Assembly (NCBI RefSeq): GCF_030582395.1
Contig: NZ_CP104381.1
Coordinates: forward strand, 3,410,001 to 3,474,000
DNA from: Ralstonia pickettii
GTDB taxonomy: Bacteria; Pseudomonadota; Gammaproteobacteria; Burkholderiales; Burkholderiaceae
Length of the DNA: 64,000 nucleotides
Reading direction: 5' to 3'
Shown here: positions 20,589 through 29,162 of the stretch, in pieces
Position numbering within the stretch: the stretch's first letter is position 1
Layout of the letters: each line of letters starts with the position of its first letter
Program-made: the position numbers and the translations under genes
Notes under the pieces: model-generated
The model's input: the letters and a program-made list of their open reading frames with translations, nothing else
Told to the model about the DNA's origin: nothing
Databases searched by the model: none

Positions 20589-22115
20589 ATGACACTGGAT
20601 GTGACGCGCCAAGACCCTCGCTACAACACGCTCAAACATGGCTTCAACCTGCGCTGGCCGTCGACGGACGCGCAGGCCGCGAGCCGCATCGCCCTCATAG
20701 AAAAACCCGACGATGTGGCGCCCGCCGTGCAGCGCATCATCAACGCGGGCCAGCGCCCGACCGTGCGCAGCGGCGGACATTGCTACGAGGATTTCGTCTC
20801 CAACAACCCCGACGGCACGATCGTCGACCTGAGCCTGCTCGCCACGCCCGAGGTGCGCGCCGACGGTTCGGTGCGCATTCCGGCCGGTACGCAAAACTGG
20901 AACGGTTACCTGGAGCTGTACAAGCGCCGCAACGTGACGCTGCCCGGCGGCTCCTGCTATTCGGTGGGCGCGGGCGGGCATATCTGCGGCGGTGGTTATG
21001 GGTTGCTGTCCCGCCTGCAAGGCCTGACGGTGGATTGGCTCTCGGCCGTGGACATCGTCACCGTCGACAAGACCGGCAAGGCAGCGGCCCGCACAGTGGA
21101 TGCGGCGCACGATCCGGATCTCTTTCGTGCGTGCCGCGGCGCGGGCGGCGGCAACTTCGGCGTCATCACGGGCTACACCTTCGCCAAGCTTCCGGAGGCG
21201 CCGCAGGAAGTGGCCCTCGCCACCGTGGCTTTCGACTGGGCGATCATGACGCCGCAGCGCTTTGCCGAACTGCTGCACATCTACGGCGAATACTGGGAGA
21301 CGCGCGGCAAAGACCCTGACACCTGGGGCATGTTCTCGCTGCTCAAGCTCACGCACAAATCGTCGGGGCAGATCGTGCTGCTCACGCAGTTCTGCAACCC
21401 GGATGGCACGTGTCGCGATCTCTCTGTTCTCAATGATTTTCTGAACCGCTTCCAGGCTTGCGCGCCCACGCTGGTCAAAGGGCGGCCCCCCGGCTACGGC
21501 CCCGCGCACAGGCAGGGCGTGGGCCAGCTACTCTGCTCCAAGCCGCACACCATCGTGCAGTACGACTGGCTCACCGCCACGCAGTATCTGAACGGCTCGG
21601 GGGCCAATCAGCGCGGCAAGTACAAATCGGCCTATATGAAGCGCGGCTTCACGGCGCGCGAGGCGCAGCGCATCTACGCCCACCTCACGCGGACGATGCC
21701 GGGCGTCGATCTTAGCCAGTCGCTGCTGCAGGTCGATTCGTACGGCGGCGCCGTCAACAAGGCCGAGCGCATCGGCGATACGGCTGTGCCGCAGCGGGCG
21801 TCGATCATGAAGCTGCAATACCAGACGTACTGGACGTCTGCCGCCGACGATGCCGGCCACCTGCGCTGGATCGGTGATTTCTACCGCGACGTCTACGGCG
21901 CCCCCGACGTGCCTGCGCCGCACAGCGGCACGCCGTACCCCGGCGACCGGTACGAGGGCTGCTACATCAACTATCCGGACGTCGACATGCTCGCCCACCC
22001 GTTCTGGCCGCAGCTCTACTACGGCAGCGGCGACCTGTACGCGTTTCTGCAGGACGTGAAGCGCCGGTATGATCCGAACAACATCTTCCACCACGCGATG
22101 TCCGTGCGTGTTTGA
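20589..22115 (+). CDS. FAD-dependent oxidase, berberine-bridge-enzyme type (bicovalent flavin)
   Basis: 508 residues from ATG 20589, preferred over upstream ATG 20526 because of the GGGAG site 7 nt before it. It has the PCMH FAD-binding domain and a C-terminal berberine-bridge domain ending [13 protein letters not shown]. Both flavin-linking residues of bicovalent enzymes are present: His64 in [10 protein letters not shown] and Cys123 in [13 protein letters not shown]. Such enzymes oxidise alcohols, often the C1 of sugars to lactones, with O2 or another acceptor. No signal peptide is seen. A lactonase begins 12 bp downstream, suggesting the two act in sequence. Confidence 0.9.
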   Translation: MTLDVTRQDPRYNTLKHGFNLRWPSTDAQAASRIALIEKPDDVAPAVQRIINAGQRPTVRSGGHCYEDFVSNNPDGTIVDLSLLATPEVRADGSVRIPAGTQNWNGYLELYKRRNVTLPGGSCYSVGAGGHICGGGYGLLSRLQGLTVDWLSAVDIVTVDKTGKAAARTVDAAHDPDLFRACRGAGGGNFGVITGYTFAKLPEAPQEVALATVAFDWAIMTPQRFAELLHIYGEYWETRGKDPDTWGMFSLLKLTHKSSGQIVLLTQFCNPDGTCRDLSVLNDFLNRFQACAPTLVKGRPPGYGPAHRQGVGQLLCSKPHTIVQYDWLTATQYLNGSGANQRGKYKSAYMKRGFTAREAQRIYAHLTRTMPGVDLSQSLLQVDSYGGAVNKAERIGDTAVPQRASIMKLQYQTYWTSAADDAGHLRWIGDFYRDVYGAPDVPAPHSGTPYPGDRYEGCYINYPDVDMLAHPFWPQLYYGSGDLYAFLQDVKRRYDPNNIFHHAMSVRV

Positions 22116-22127
22116 TGGAGCCATCCC

Positions 22128-23366
22128 ATGACCAATCGTCTTCGTCGAACTTTCATGCAGTGGACTGGTAGCTTGCCTTTGTTGGGCGCTCTTCCCAAAA
22201 CCGTCATGGCCCAGGCGGGCGAGCAACCCGCTGCGTCGGGTGTGCAGCCTGCGGGCAATGCCCACCCTCCCCGCTTCGCCTATGTCGGTACTTACACGTT
22301 CAACGCACCGGGCGGCACTGCCGGCGGCCCGGCCGCTCGCGGTATTTATGTGCTGGCGCCGCGCGGCGATGCGTGGACCCAGGTGCAGGTGGTCGAAAGT
22401 GCCAATCCGTCGTTCCTGGCCGTGCACCCGAACCAGCGGTTCCTGTACGCCATCAATGAATTGGAGGTCTACGAGGGACGCCCAAGCGGCAGCGCCGAGT
22501 CCTATGCGATCGACCCGCGCGACGGCAAGCTGACGCTGCTCAACCGCCAGCCGCTCTCTTTGTCGGGTACCAACCCTGCGCACGTGGTGGTGTCGCCGGA
22601 CGGCAAACACCTGTGCGTGTCGATCTACAGCGGTGGCGCGTACAACCTCCTGCCGATCGGCGAGGACGGCAAGCTCGGCACCGTGTCCGGCATCTTCAAG
22701 GACACCGGCTCCGGCCCGCGCCCCGAACAGGAGGCGCCGCACGCGCACATGATGCTGTTCGACACCGCCGGCCAGCATGTGATCGGTACCGACCTTGGCA
22801 CCGATCGCATCAACGTGTTCGCCATCGAGGGCGGCAAGCTCGCCCCCCGGGATCGCGCACAGCTCAAGCCCGGCAGCGGCCCGCGCCACCTGGCGCTGCA
22901 TCCGCAAGGCAAGCTGCTCTACGTCATCAACGAACTCGAGGGCTCGGTTGCATGCCACGGTTACGACCCTGCCACCGGCCACGTACAGGAAGAGCGCCAA
23001 CGCATCGCCACCACGCCTGCCGATTACACCGGGCAGAAGAGCGGCGCGGAACTGCTGATGCATCCGTCGGGGCGCTTCCTCTACGCCAGCAACCGGAAGC
23101 TGAAGTCCGATCATCCGCTGGCCGACAGCGTGGCCGCTTTCAGCATTGATGCCTCCGGCAAGCTGGCGCCGCTCCAATACTGGAACGACGGTGTGCACTT
23201 TCCGCGCGCGATGACGATGGCGCCCGACGGCAGCCACTTCTACGTGCTCAACCAGAAGGGCGACACGATCCTGCGGCTGCGCGTCGACGGGCAGACCGGC
23301 AAGCTGGATCAGCCCACGGTGGTGGCGAAGGTGCCGACGCCGGTGTGTCTGGTGTTTGCGGCATAA
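22128..23366 (+). CDS. Lactonase family protein (6-phosphogluconolactonase-like beta-propeller)
   Basis: 412 residues. The N-terminus MTNRLRRTFMQWTGSLPLLG resembles a twin-arginine signal, with likely cleavage near VMAQA. The rest is a seven-bladed propeller of the YbhE/lactonase family: FAYVGTYTF at the start, repeated blade motifs such as NPSFLAVHPNQRFLYAINE, NPAHVVVSPDGKHLCVS and GPRHLALHPQGKLLYVINE, and the catalytic-region EAPHAHMMLFD. It probably hydrolyses an aldonolactone outside the cytoplasm. Coupled closely to the flavin oxidase gene; a hairpin follows the stop. Confidence 0.88.
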   Translation: MTNRLRRTFMQWTGSLPLLGALPKTVMAQAGEQPAASGVQPAGNAHPPRFAYVGTYTFNAPGGTAGGPAARGIYVLAPRGDAWTQVQVVESANPSFLAVHPNQRFLYAINELEVYEGRPSGSAESYAIDPRDGKLTLLNRQPLSLSGTNPAHVVVSPDGKHLCVSIYSGGAYNLLPIGEDGKLGTVSGIFKDTGSGPRPEQEAPHAHMMLFDTAGQHVIGTDLGTDRINVFAIEGGKLAPRDRAQLKPGSGPRHLALHPQGKLLYVINELEGSVACHGYDPATGHVQEERQRIATTPADYTGQKSGAELLMHPSGRFLYASNRKLKSDHPLADSVAAFSIDASGKLAPLQYWNDGVHFPRAMTMAPDGSHFYVLNQKGDTILRLRVDGQTGKLDQPTVVAKVPTPVCLVFAA

Positions 23367-23392
23367 GCGCTACCGGCTCGCGGAAAGAAACC

Positions 23393-23435
23393 CTGGGCGG
23401 TGCAGGGCCGCCCAGTTGCAACTCAATTGCAGCAA
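23393..23435 (+). promoter_or_regulatory. Hairpin and candidate Zur operator upstream of zur
   Basis: A perfect 8-bp stem CTGGGCGG/CCGCCCAG (23393-23415) without a T-run is immediately followed by TTGCAACTCAATTGCAGCAA (23416-23435), which contains inverted half-sites TGCAA/TTGCA, 28 bp before the zur ATG. The position fits autoregulation, but the sequence departs from the AT-richer Zur boxes I know, so binding is inferred. Confidence 0.35.
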
Positions 23436-23462
23436 CCTGCGCCGCGTGGGACAATCCCGCAC

Positions 23463-23990
23463 ATGAATACCCCGGCGCCGCGCGACGATTTCGTCGCTTC
23501 GCAATCCCATTCGCCTGAAGAGGCTGCCCGCGCGCGTCTGCGCGGCCTGGGCAGCCGTGTGACCGAGCCGCGCGTGCGCGTGCTGGCCGTGCTGATGCAG
23601 GGCGTCGACCCGCTCTCGCACCAGGCTGTATGCGACGCGCTGCCGGACGATTCCGGCATCGATCGCGTGACGGTCTACCGCGTGCTGGACTGGCTTGTGA
23701 CAGGAGGCATCGTCCACAAGACGGCGGGGGCGGATCGTGTCTTCCGCTTCAGCCTGGCCGAGCACGATGCCGCGCGCGAAGCGGCGCACCGCTCGCACAG
23801 TCACTTCCACTGCACGCAATGCGGGCGCGACTTCTGCTTGGAGGGTGCCGAGCCGCCGGCCATGCCGAAGGCCGCCCTGCCCGCCGGCTTCGCAGCCGAC
23901 CATGCCGAACTCACCATCAAGGGCGCGTGCGCGGATTGCGCGCGTCTGGCGTCTCATCACAAGACAGGAAACGCACCATGTCCAAAATGA
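23463..23990 (+). CDS. zur: Fur-family zinc uptake regulator (Zur-like)
   Basis: 175-residue Fur-family repressor. The winged helix is visible (VTEPRVRVLAVLMQ, then GIDRVTVYRVLDWLVTGGIV). The dimerisation/metal region has the HSHFHCTQCGRDFCLE segment, with the structural-zinc CxxC and a second pair CADC near the C-terminus. The metal specificity call rests on context: the last 13 bases overlap a COG0523 GTPase gene, and a second COG0523 gene follows, the usual company of Zur rather than Fur. ATG 23463 is the sensible start; the frame is open upstream into the operator region. Confidence 0.85.
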   Translation: MNTPAPRDDFVASQSHSPEEAARARLRGLGSRVTEPRVRVLAVLMQGVDPLSHQAVCDALPDDSGIDRVTVYRVLDWLVTGGIVHKTAGADRVFRFSLAEHDAAREAAHRSHSHFHCTQCGRDFCLEGAEPPAMPKAALPAGFAADHAELTIKGACADCARLASHHKTGNAPCPK

Positions 23991-25054
23991 TCCCGGTCAC
24001 CATCCTGACGGGCTTCCTCGGCAGCGGTAAGACCACGCTGCTCAAGCGCATCCTGACCGAACAGCACGGTATGAAGATCGCCGTGATCGAAAACGAGTTC
24101 GGCGAAGAGAACATCGACAATGACATCCTCGTGCAGGACGGCAACGAGCAGATCGTGCAGATGAGCAACGGATGCATCTGCTGCACCATCCGCGGCGATC
24201 TGGTGAAGGGCTTGTCCGACCTGCTGACGCGCCGCGACAACGGCCAGATCCAGTTCGATCGCGTGGTCATCGAGACCACCGGTGTGGCCAACCCGGGCCC
24301 GGTCGCACAGACCTTCTTCATGGACGACGAGATCGCCAGCCGCTACCTGCTGGATGCCGTCATCACGCTGGTCGACGCCAAGCACGGCAACATGCAGCTC
24401 GACAAGCAGGAAGAGGCGCAGCGCCAGGTGGGCTTTGCAGACGCCATCTTCATCACCAAAAGCGATCTGGTGTCCGCCGCCGATGTGGATGCGCTGCGCC
24501 ACCGCCTGCTGCACATGAACCCGCGCGCGCCGATCCGCACCGCCAACTTTGGCGATACGCCGATCGACACCATTTTCGACCTGCGCGGCTTCAACCTGAA
24601 TGCCAAGCTGGAGATCGACCCCGATTTCCTGCGTGAAGACGACCATGACCACAACCACGATCATGATCACGACCACGCCTGCTCGGCCGATTGCGATCAT
24701 GACCACGACCACGGTCACGCGCCCGGCCATCAGCACCATCACGGCCACGCGCACCATACCGACCGCATCGCCTCGTTCGTCTTCCGCAGCGAACTGCCGT
24801 TCAACTACACCAAGCTAGAGGAGTTTCTCTCCGGCGTGCTGAACATCTACGGCGAGAAGCTGCTGCGCTACAAGGGCGTGCTCTACATGGAAGGCGTCGA
24901 CCGCAAGGTCGTGTTCCAGGGCGTGCACCAGCTCATGGGCAGCGACGTGGGTGGCAAATGGGACGGAGAGACCCCTTCCAACCGGATGGTATTCATCGGG
25001 GTCGACCTGCCGCGCGAAACGATTCTGAAAGGATTGGAGAACTGCCTGGCCTGA
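23978..25054 (+). CDS. CobW/COG0523 GTPase, candidate zinc metallochaperone
   Basis: 358-residue G3E GTPase. Walker A is GFLGSGKTTLLKR, the metal-binding CxCC motif is SNGCICC, Walker B/ETTG is RVVIETTGVANP, and the base-recognition motif is ITKSDL. A His/Asp-rich loop (about residues 222-257, including HDHDHDHACSADCDH) lies before the C-terminal CobW domain. It overlaps zur by 13 bp, so the pair is translationally coupled and probably Zur-repressed. Such proteins are thought to deliver Zn to essential enzymes under scarcity. The metal is inferred. Confidence 0.9.
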   Translation: MSKMIPVTILTGFLGSGKTTLLKRILTEQHGMKIAVIENEFGEENIDNDILVQDGNEQIVQMSNGCICCTIRGDLVKGLSDLLTRRDNGQIQFDRVVIETTGVANPGPVAQTFFMDDEIASRYLLDAVITLVDAKHGNMQLDKQEEAQRQVGFADAIFITKSDLVSAADVDALRHRLLHMNPRAPIRTANFGDTPIDTIFDLRGFNLNAKLEIDPDFLREDDHDHNHDHDHDHACSADCDHDHDHGHAPGHQHHHGHAHHTDRIASFVFRSELPFNYTKLEEFLSGVLNIYGEKLLRYKGVLYMEGVDRKVVFQGVHQLMGSDVGGKWDGETPSNRMVFIGVDLPRETILKGLENCLA

Positions 25055-25165
25055 TTCGGCCGCTTTCCCCCTCCTTTTGGGTGGCCCCGCCGCGCGCTTT
25101 CAGGCAGAATCCGGGCCGGATTTTGTGTCCGTGTTTCTCCGATAGTTCGGTTAATATCGTTCAGC

Positions 25166-25171
25166 TACAAT
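25166..25171 (+). promoter_or_regulatory. Probable -10 box of the dksA promoter
   Basis: TACAAT in an AT-rich patch 52 bp before the dksA start. The best -35 at 17-bp spacing is TAGTTC, which is poor. Just downstream a GAAGCACGTC sequence is repeated 14 bp apart (25183 and 25197) in the leader. Confidence 0.4.
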
Positions 25172-25223
25172 AGGTCGATTTAGAAGCACGTCGTCCGAAG
25201 CACGTCCGATAGGAGAGCAGGCG

Positions 25224-25895
25224 ATGGTGACTAAGACCAAGGAAGGACGCGGCGCCAACGTTGGAGCCGGGCAGTCCGGAACGGAGTCGGCAGCAGCCCA
25301 GGCTGCGCCAGCCACCCGAAAAAAAGCGGCAGGGGGCGCCGCTGCGGGAGAGGCAAAAGGAGGCGCGCGGGGCGGCAAGTCCGCCGCCAGCCAGAATGAG
25401 TCCGACGCATCCCCGCGCAAGGACGACGCGATAGCCGACACGGCGCGCGATTTACCAGGATCATCTGCAGCAACCATGAGCAGCAAGAAACTACTCACCG
25501 AAGCCGAAATCCTGAAGATGAGCGACAAGGATTACATGAACGAGGCGCAGCTCGCCTTCTTCAAGGACCGGCTTGTAAAAATGCGCGATGAAATTCTCGC
25601 GAACGCCAACCAGACCACCGAGCACCTGCGCGAGACTGTGATCGTGCCGGACCCGGCAGACCGTGCCACCATCGAAGAGGAGCACGCGCTGGAACTGCGT
25701 ACGCGCGATCGCGAGCGCAAGCTGCTCAAGAAGGTCGAACAGTCGATCGCCCGCATCGATGCCAACGACTACGGCTACTGCGACGAGACCGGCGAGCCGA
25801 TCGGCATTCCGCGCTTGCTCGCTCGCCCGACGGCCACACTGACGCTCGAGGCGCAGGAGCGCCGCGAAAAGCGCCAGAAGCTGATGGGTGACTGA
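25224..25895 (+). CDS. dksA: DksA, RNA polymerase-binding transcription factor, with N-terminal extension
   Basis: DksA binds the RNA polymerase secondary channel and mediates the stringent response with ppGpp. The DksA core starts at Met85 (MSSKKLLTEAEILKMSDKDY); the coiled-coil tip DxxDxA motif is intact (DPADRA, Asp143/Asp146/Ala148). Of the four zinc-finger cysteines only Cys186 remains (GYCDETGEP, then TLTLEAQE), the form typical of Burkholderiales. I chose GTG-free ATG 25224 because AGGAG lies just before it; the inner ATG 25476 has no clear site. That gives 223 residues with an 84-residue Ala/Gly/Lys-rich extension. Followed by an intrinsic terminator. Confidence 0.9.
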   Translation: MVTKTKEGRGANVGAGQSGTESAAAQAAPATRKKAAGGAAAGEAKGGARGGKSAASQNESDASPRKDDAIADTARDLPGSSAATMSSKKLLTEAEILKMSDKDYMNEAQLAFFKDRLVKMRDEILANANQTTEHLRETVIVPDPADRATIEEEHALELRTRDRERKLLKKVEQSIARIDANDYGYCDETGEPIGIPRLLARPTATLTLEAQERREKRQKLMGD

Positions 25896-25935
25896 CGCAC
25901 GCGTCGCATTTGTCTGACGCATTCATTTGATTTGG

Positions 25936-25970
25936 CAGCCCGGTAACTCACCGGGCTGTTTGCTTTGTTT
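25936..25970 (+). terminator. Intrinsic terminator after dksA
   Basis: Perfect 9-bp stem CAGCCCGGT/ACCGGGCTG (25936-25958), 5-nt loop, then TTTGCTTTGTTT. It ends only 25 bp before the next cobW ATG, leaving almost no room for an independent promoter. Confidence 0.85.
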
Positions 25971-25994
25971 GGCCACGACCCGAGGCCGCTGATC

Positions 25995-27302
25995 ATGTCC
26001 CGTCCGCTTCCCGTTACCGTGCTGTCCGGCTTTCTGGGCGCCGGCAAGACCACGCTGCTCAACCACGTGCTCGCCAACCGCGAGGGCAAGCGCGTGGCCG
26101 TGATCGTCAATGACCTGTCGGACGTCAACATCGACGCGCAGCTCGTGGGCGATGGCACGGCCACCAGTGCGCAGCTTTCGCGCACCGACGAACGCATGGT
26201 GGAGCTGTCCAACGGCTGCATCTGCTGCACGCTGCGCGAAGACCTGCTCGACGAGATCGCGCGCCTGGCCCGCGAGGACCGCTTCGACTACCTGCTGATC
26301 GAATCGACCGGCGTGGCCGAGCCGCTGCCGATTGCCGAGACCTTCACGTTTGAGGACGGGCAAGGCGACGTGCTTTCCGACCTCGCGCGCCTCGACACCA
26401 TGGTCACCGTGGTTGATGCGCAGCACTTCCTGGCCGACTACGACGCTGCGGATTTTTTGTCCGATCGCGGCCAGGCGCGTGATGAAGATGACGATCGTAC
26501 CGTCGTCGACTTGCTCATCGAACAGGTGGAGTTTTGCGACGTGATCGTGCTCAACAAGATCGATCTCGTGAGCGACGCCGAGCGCGAACGCCTCGCCGGC
26601 ATCCTGCATTCATTGAACCCGAGGGCGCGCATCGTGCCGGCATCGTTCGGCAAGGTGCCGCTGGACGAAATTCTCAATACGCATCGCTTTGATTTCGATG
26701 CCGCGTCTGCAGCCCCGGCTTGGCTGGCCGAGCTGCGCGGCGAACACGTTCCCGAGACCGAAGCGCTCGGCATTCGAAGCTTTGTCTATCGCCGCCGCGT
26801 GGCATTCCACCCGCAGCGCCTGTGGGATCTGATGCACACCGAATGGCTGCGCGAACACGGCCGCGTGCTGCGCTCGAAAGGCTATTTCTGGCTGGCCTCG
26901 CGCATGGACACGGCGGGCAGCTGGGGCCAGGCCGGCGGCGTGATGCGCCATGGCGGCGCCGGCGCATGGTGGGCTGCGGTGGATGAAGCCGAGTGGCCTG
27001 ACGAGGAAGAAGCCCGCGCAGACATCCAGGACAAGATGCACGACAACGGTGCGCCCGCGCAGTGGGGCGACCGCCGCCAGGAACTGGTCTTCATTGGCAC
27101 GGACCTGGATGAAGCCGCGCTCATCGCGCAGCTCGACACCTGTCTGCTGACTGAGGCGGAGATGGCTGCCGGGCCCGAAGTTTGGGCTGCGCTGCCCGAT
27201 CCGTTCCCCGCGTGGGCCTACGACGACCATGACGATGAGGACGGCGACGACGACCCCGACCACCAACACGGTGACGACTGCGACTGCGGGCACCATCACT
27301 GA
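25995..27302 (+). CDS. Second CobW/COG0523 GTPase, ZigA-like
   Basis: 435-residue G3E GTPase from ATG 25995; a TTG lies 30 nt upstream in frame. Walker [14 protein letters not shown], CxCC motif SNGCICC, ESTG in [11 protein letters not shown] and LNKIDL are all present. The C-terminal CobW domain is longer than in the first copy ([20 protein letters not shown], typical of ZigA/YciC-type members). It ends in an Asp/His-rich tail DDCDCGHHH that could hold zinc. It belongs to a different COG0523 subgroup from the copy at 23978, so these are not recent duplicates. The dksA terminator just upstream implies readthrough or a promoter within the hairpin region. Confidence 0.88.
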   Translation: MSRPLPVTVLSGFLGAGKTTLLNHVLANREGKRVAVIVNDLSDVNIDAQLVGDGTATSAQLSRTDERMVELSNGCICCTLREDLLDEIARLAREDRFDYLLIESTGVAEPLPIAETFTFEDGQGDVLSDLARLDTMVTVVDAQHFLADYDAADFLSDRGQARDEDDDRTVVDLLIEQVEFCDVIVLNKIDLVSDAERERLAGILHSLNPRARIVPASFGKVPLDEILNTHRFDFDAASAAPAWLAELRGEHVPETEALGIRSFVYRRRVAFHPQRLWDLMHTEWLREHGRVLRSKGYFWLASRMDTAGSWGQAGGVMRHGGAGAWWAAVDEAEWPDEEEARADIQDKMHDNGAPAQWGDRRQELVFIGTDLDEAALIAQLDTCLLTEAEMAAGPEVWAALPDPFPAWAYDDHDDEDGDDDPDHQHGDDCDCGHHH

Positions 27303-27403
27303 GCACGCAGACCCCCTGCTTCATTGGCGTTGACACCGGCGTCTTCCGGTCCTGACAATCCCCCGAACGTTTTGCTTTCGTCACGAACCATCGGGGAGTC
27401 GTC

Positions 27404-29005
27404 ATGCCGGTCCTGCGTCTGCTGCGCGCTGCGAACCTTGTCGCCGCGCTGTCTTTTGCCACGGCGCTTGCGGCGCTCACACCGGGTGCTGCGCATGCCC
27501 AGCCGGCTTCCACGCTGGTGGTCGGCCTGTCGAGCGATGTCACTTCGCTCGATCCGCACTTCCATAACGTCACGCCCAATTCGAACGTGGCCGAGCATAT
27601 GTTCGAGGCGCTGATCGCCAAGGACGAGAAGATGCGCCTCAAGCCCGGCCTCGCCACGTCGTGGAAGGCGCTGAGCGATACGGTGTGGGAAATCAAGCTG
27701 CGTCCCGGCGTGCATTTCCATGACGGCAGCGAGTTCACCTCGGCCGACGTCGTCTATTCGCTGGCGCGCCCAGCCACCATCAAGAACAGCCCCTCGCCCT
27801 TCACGATCTACACGCGGGGTTTCAAGGACGTGACGGCTGTCGACAAGCTGACCGTGCGCATCACCACCAACGGCCCCTATCCGCTGGTGCCGAACGACTT
27901 GTCGACCATCTACATGGTGTCGAAAAAGGCCGTCGAAAAAGCCGGCGCGGACGATTTCAACAATGGCCGCGCCATGATCGGGACCGGGCCGTACAAGTTC
28001 GTGTCGTTTACGCGCGGCGATCGGCTGGAGCTAGCGCGCTTCGATGGCTACTGGGGTAAAAAGCCGCAATGGCAGCACGTGACGCTGCGCATTCTGACGG
28101 CAGACGCACCGCGCGTGGCAGCGCTGTTGGCGAGCGATGTGCAGGTCATCGAGAACGTGCCAAGCTCGGACATCAAGAAGCTGTCGGCCGACCCGGCTGT
28201 GTCGGTATTCAAGATGCCGGTGTTCCGGATGATGTATCTGCATATGGATTCGAACCGCGATATATCGCCGTTCGTGACCGACAAGGCGGGCAAGCCGCTG
28301 CCGAAGAATCCGCTCAAGGATGCACGCGTACGCGAGGCGATCTCGCTGGCAATTTCACGCCAGGCCATCGTCGATCGCGTGATGGAAGGCGCGGCCGAGC
28401 CGACGGGCCAGCTCGTCAACAGCGCGCTGTTCGGCCACGTGCCGGGCCTGAAGGCACCGTCGGCGGACCCCGCCGCAGCGAAAAAGCTGCTCGCCCAGGC
28501 TGGCTACCCCGACGGTTTTGCCATCACGCTGCATGCCACCAACAATCGCTATCCGAACGATGACCGCGTCGCCCAGGTGATTGCGTCAATGCTTTCGCGG
28601 GTGGGCATCGTGACCAAGGTGGAGACGTTGCCGTCGGCGTCGTTTTTCACGCGGGCGAACAAGCTGGATTTCTCGTTTTTGCAGGCGGGTTGGGGTGCCG
28701 ATACGGGGGAAGCCAGTTCCAGCCTGAAAGCGCTGCTGGCCACGTACGACCCGGCGCGCGGCTGGGGGGCATCCAATCGCGGGCGTTATTCGAACCCCGC
28801 ACTCGACGCCAAGCTGGCTGAAGCGCTGCAGACGCTGGACGACAGCAAGCGCGAAAAGCTGCTGCAGGAGGCCACGGAAATCGGTATGCGCGATTACGGC
28901 GTGATTCCGCTCTACTTCAACATCAACGTATGGGCAGCGCGCAAGGGCTACGCGGTGGTGCCGCGTCTGGACGAGCGCACATATGCATTCGATGTGACGC
29001 GCTGA
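27404..29005 (+). CDS. ABC transporter substrate-binding protein, family 5 (peptide/nickel type)
   Basis: 533 residues with a signal peptide (MPVLRLLRAANLVAALSFAT, cleavage near AHAQP). The SBP family 5 signature is clear: TLVVGLSSDVTSLDPHFHNV, then WEIKLRPGVHFHDGSEFTSA and GTGPYKFVSFTRGDRLEL. Such proteins bind oligopeptides, dipeptides or metal chelates in the periplasm and feed a Dpp/Opp-type importer. No permease or ATPase genes are adjacent, so it is an orphan here. GGGGAG at 27393-27398 is a good ribosome-binding site. The ligand is unknown. Confidence 0.9.
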   Translation: MPVLRLLRAANLVAALSFATALAALTPGAAHAQPASTLVVGLSSDVTSLDPHFHNVTPNSNVAEHMFEALIAKDEKMRLKPGLATSWKALSDTVWEIKLRPGVHFHDGSEFTSADVVYSLARPATIKNSPSPFTIYTRGFKDVTAVDKLTVRITTNGPYPLVPNDLSTIYMVSKKAVEKAGADDFNNGRAMIGTGPYKFVSFTRGDRLELARFDGYWGKKPQWQHVTLRILTADAPRVAALLASDVQVIENVPSSDIKKLSADPAVSVFKMPVFRMMYLHMDSNRDISPFVTDKAGKPLPKNPLKDARVREAISLAISRQAIVDRVMEGAAEPTGQLVNSALFGHVPGLKAPSADPAAAKKLLAQAGYPDGFAITLHATNNRYPNDDRVAQVIASMLSRVGIVTKVETLPSASFFTRANKLDFSFLQAGWGADTGEASSSLKALLATYDPARGWGASNRGRYSNPALDAKLAEALQTLDDSKREKLLQEATEIGMRDYGVIPLYFNINVWAARKGYAVVPRLDERTYAFDVTR

Positions 29006-29030
29006 ACGGGTGTGAAACGCCGTTAGAAGC

Positions 29031-29070
29031 GATTTCCGGCGCACAAAAACTGTGCGTTATGACGGAAATC
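29031..29070. repeat. Bulged inverted repeat upstream of hslV
   Basis: Two nested arms: GATTTCCG (29031-29038) with CGGAAATC (29063-29070), and CGCACA (29040-29045) with TGTGCG (29051-29056), loop AAAAC, with a TTATGA bulge on the right side. It has no T-run. It lies 26 bp after the binding-protein stop and 4 bp before the heat-shock-like -35 element, so it may be an operator or a rho-independent-like processing stem. Confidence 0.5.
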
Positions 29071-29073
29071 AGG

Positions 29074-29105
29074 CTTGAAATCCTCAGGGCTGGCGTCAAG
29101 TATGA
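29074..29105 (+). promoter_or_regulatory. Candidate sigma-32 promoter of hslVU
   Basis: CTTGAAA (29074-29080) is an exact heat-shock -35 element. The expected CCCCAT-type -10 about 14 bp on is poor (GTCAAGTAT near 29095). hslVU is a sigma-32 operon in E. coli, so placement fits, but the weak -10 leaves doubt. Confidence 0.45.
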
Positions 29106-29162
29106 AGTTCTTTGGCCGGCCCGCTGGGGGCCGCGCCAAGCCGGACCCCTAGGAACAAGCGC

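Noticed and set aside
24640..24765. Tandem CAC/GAC-rich DNA in the first cobW, looking like a microsatellite repeat.
   Set aside because: It encodes the His/Asp-rich metal loop in frame; the repeat is explained by the protein.
25183..25207. Direct repeat of GAAGCACGTC in the dksA leader as a regulator site.
   Set aside because: Two copies 14 bp apart downstream of the -10 box with no palindromic structure; too little to call.
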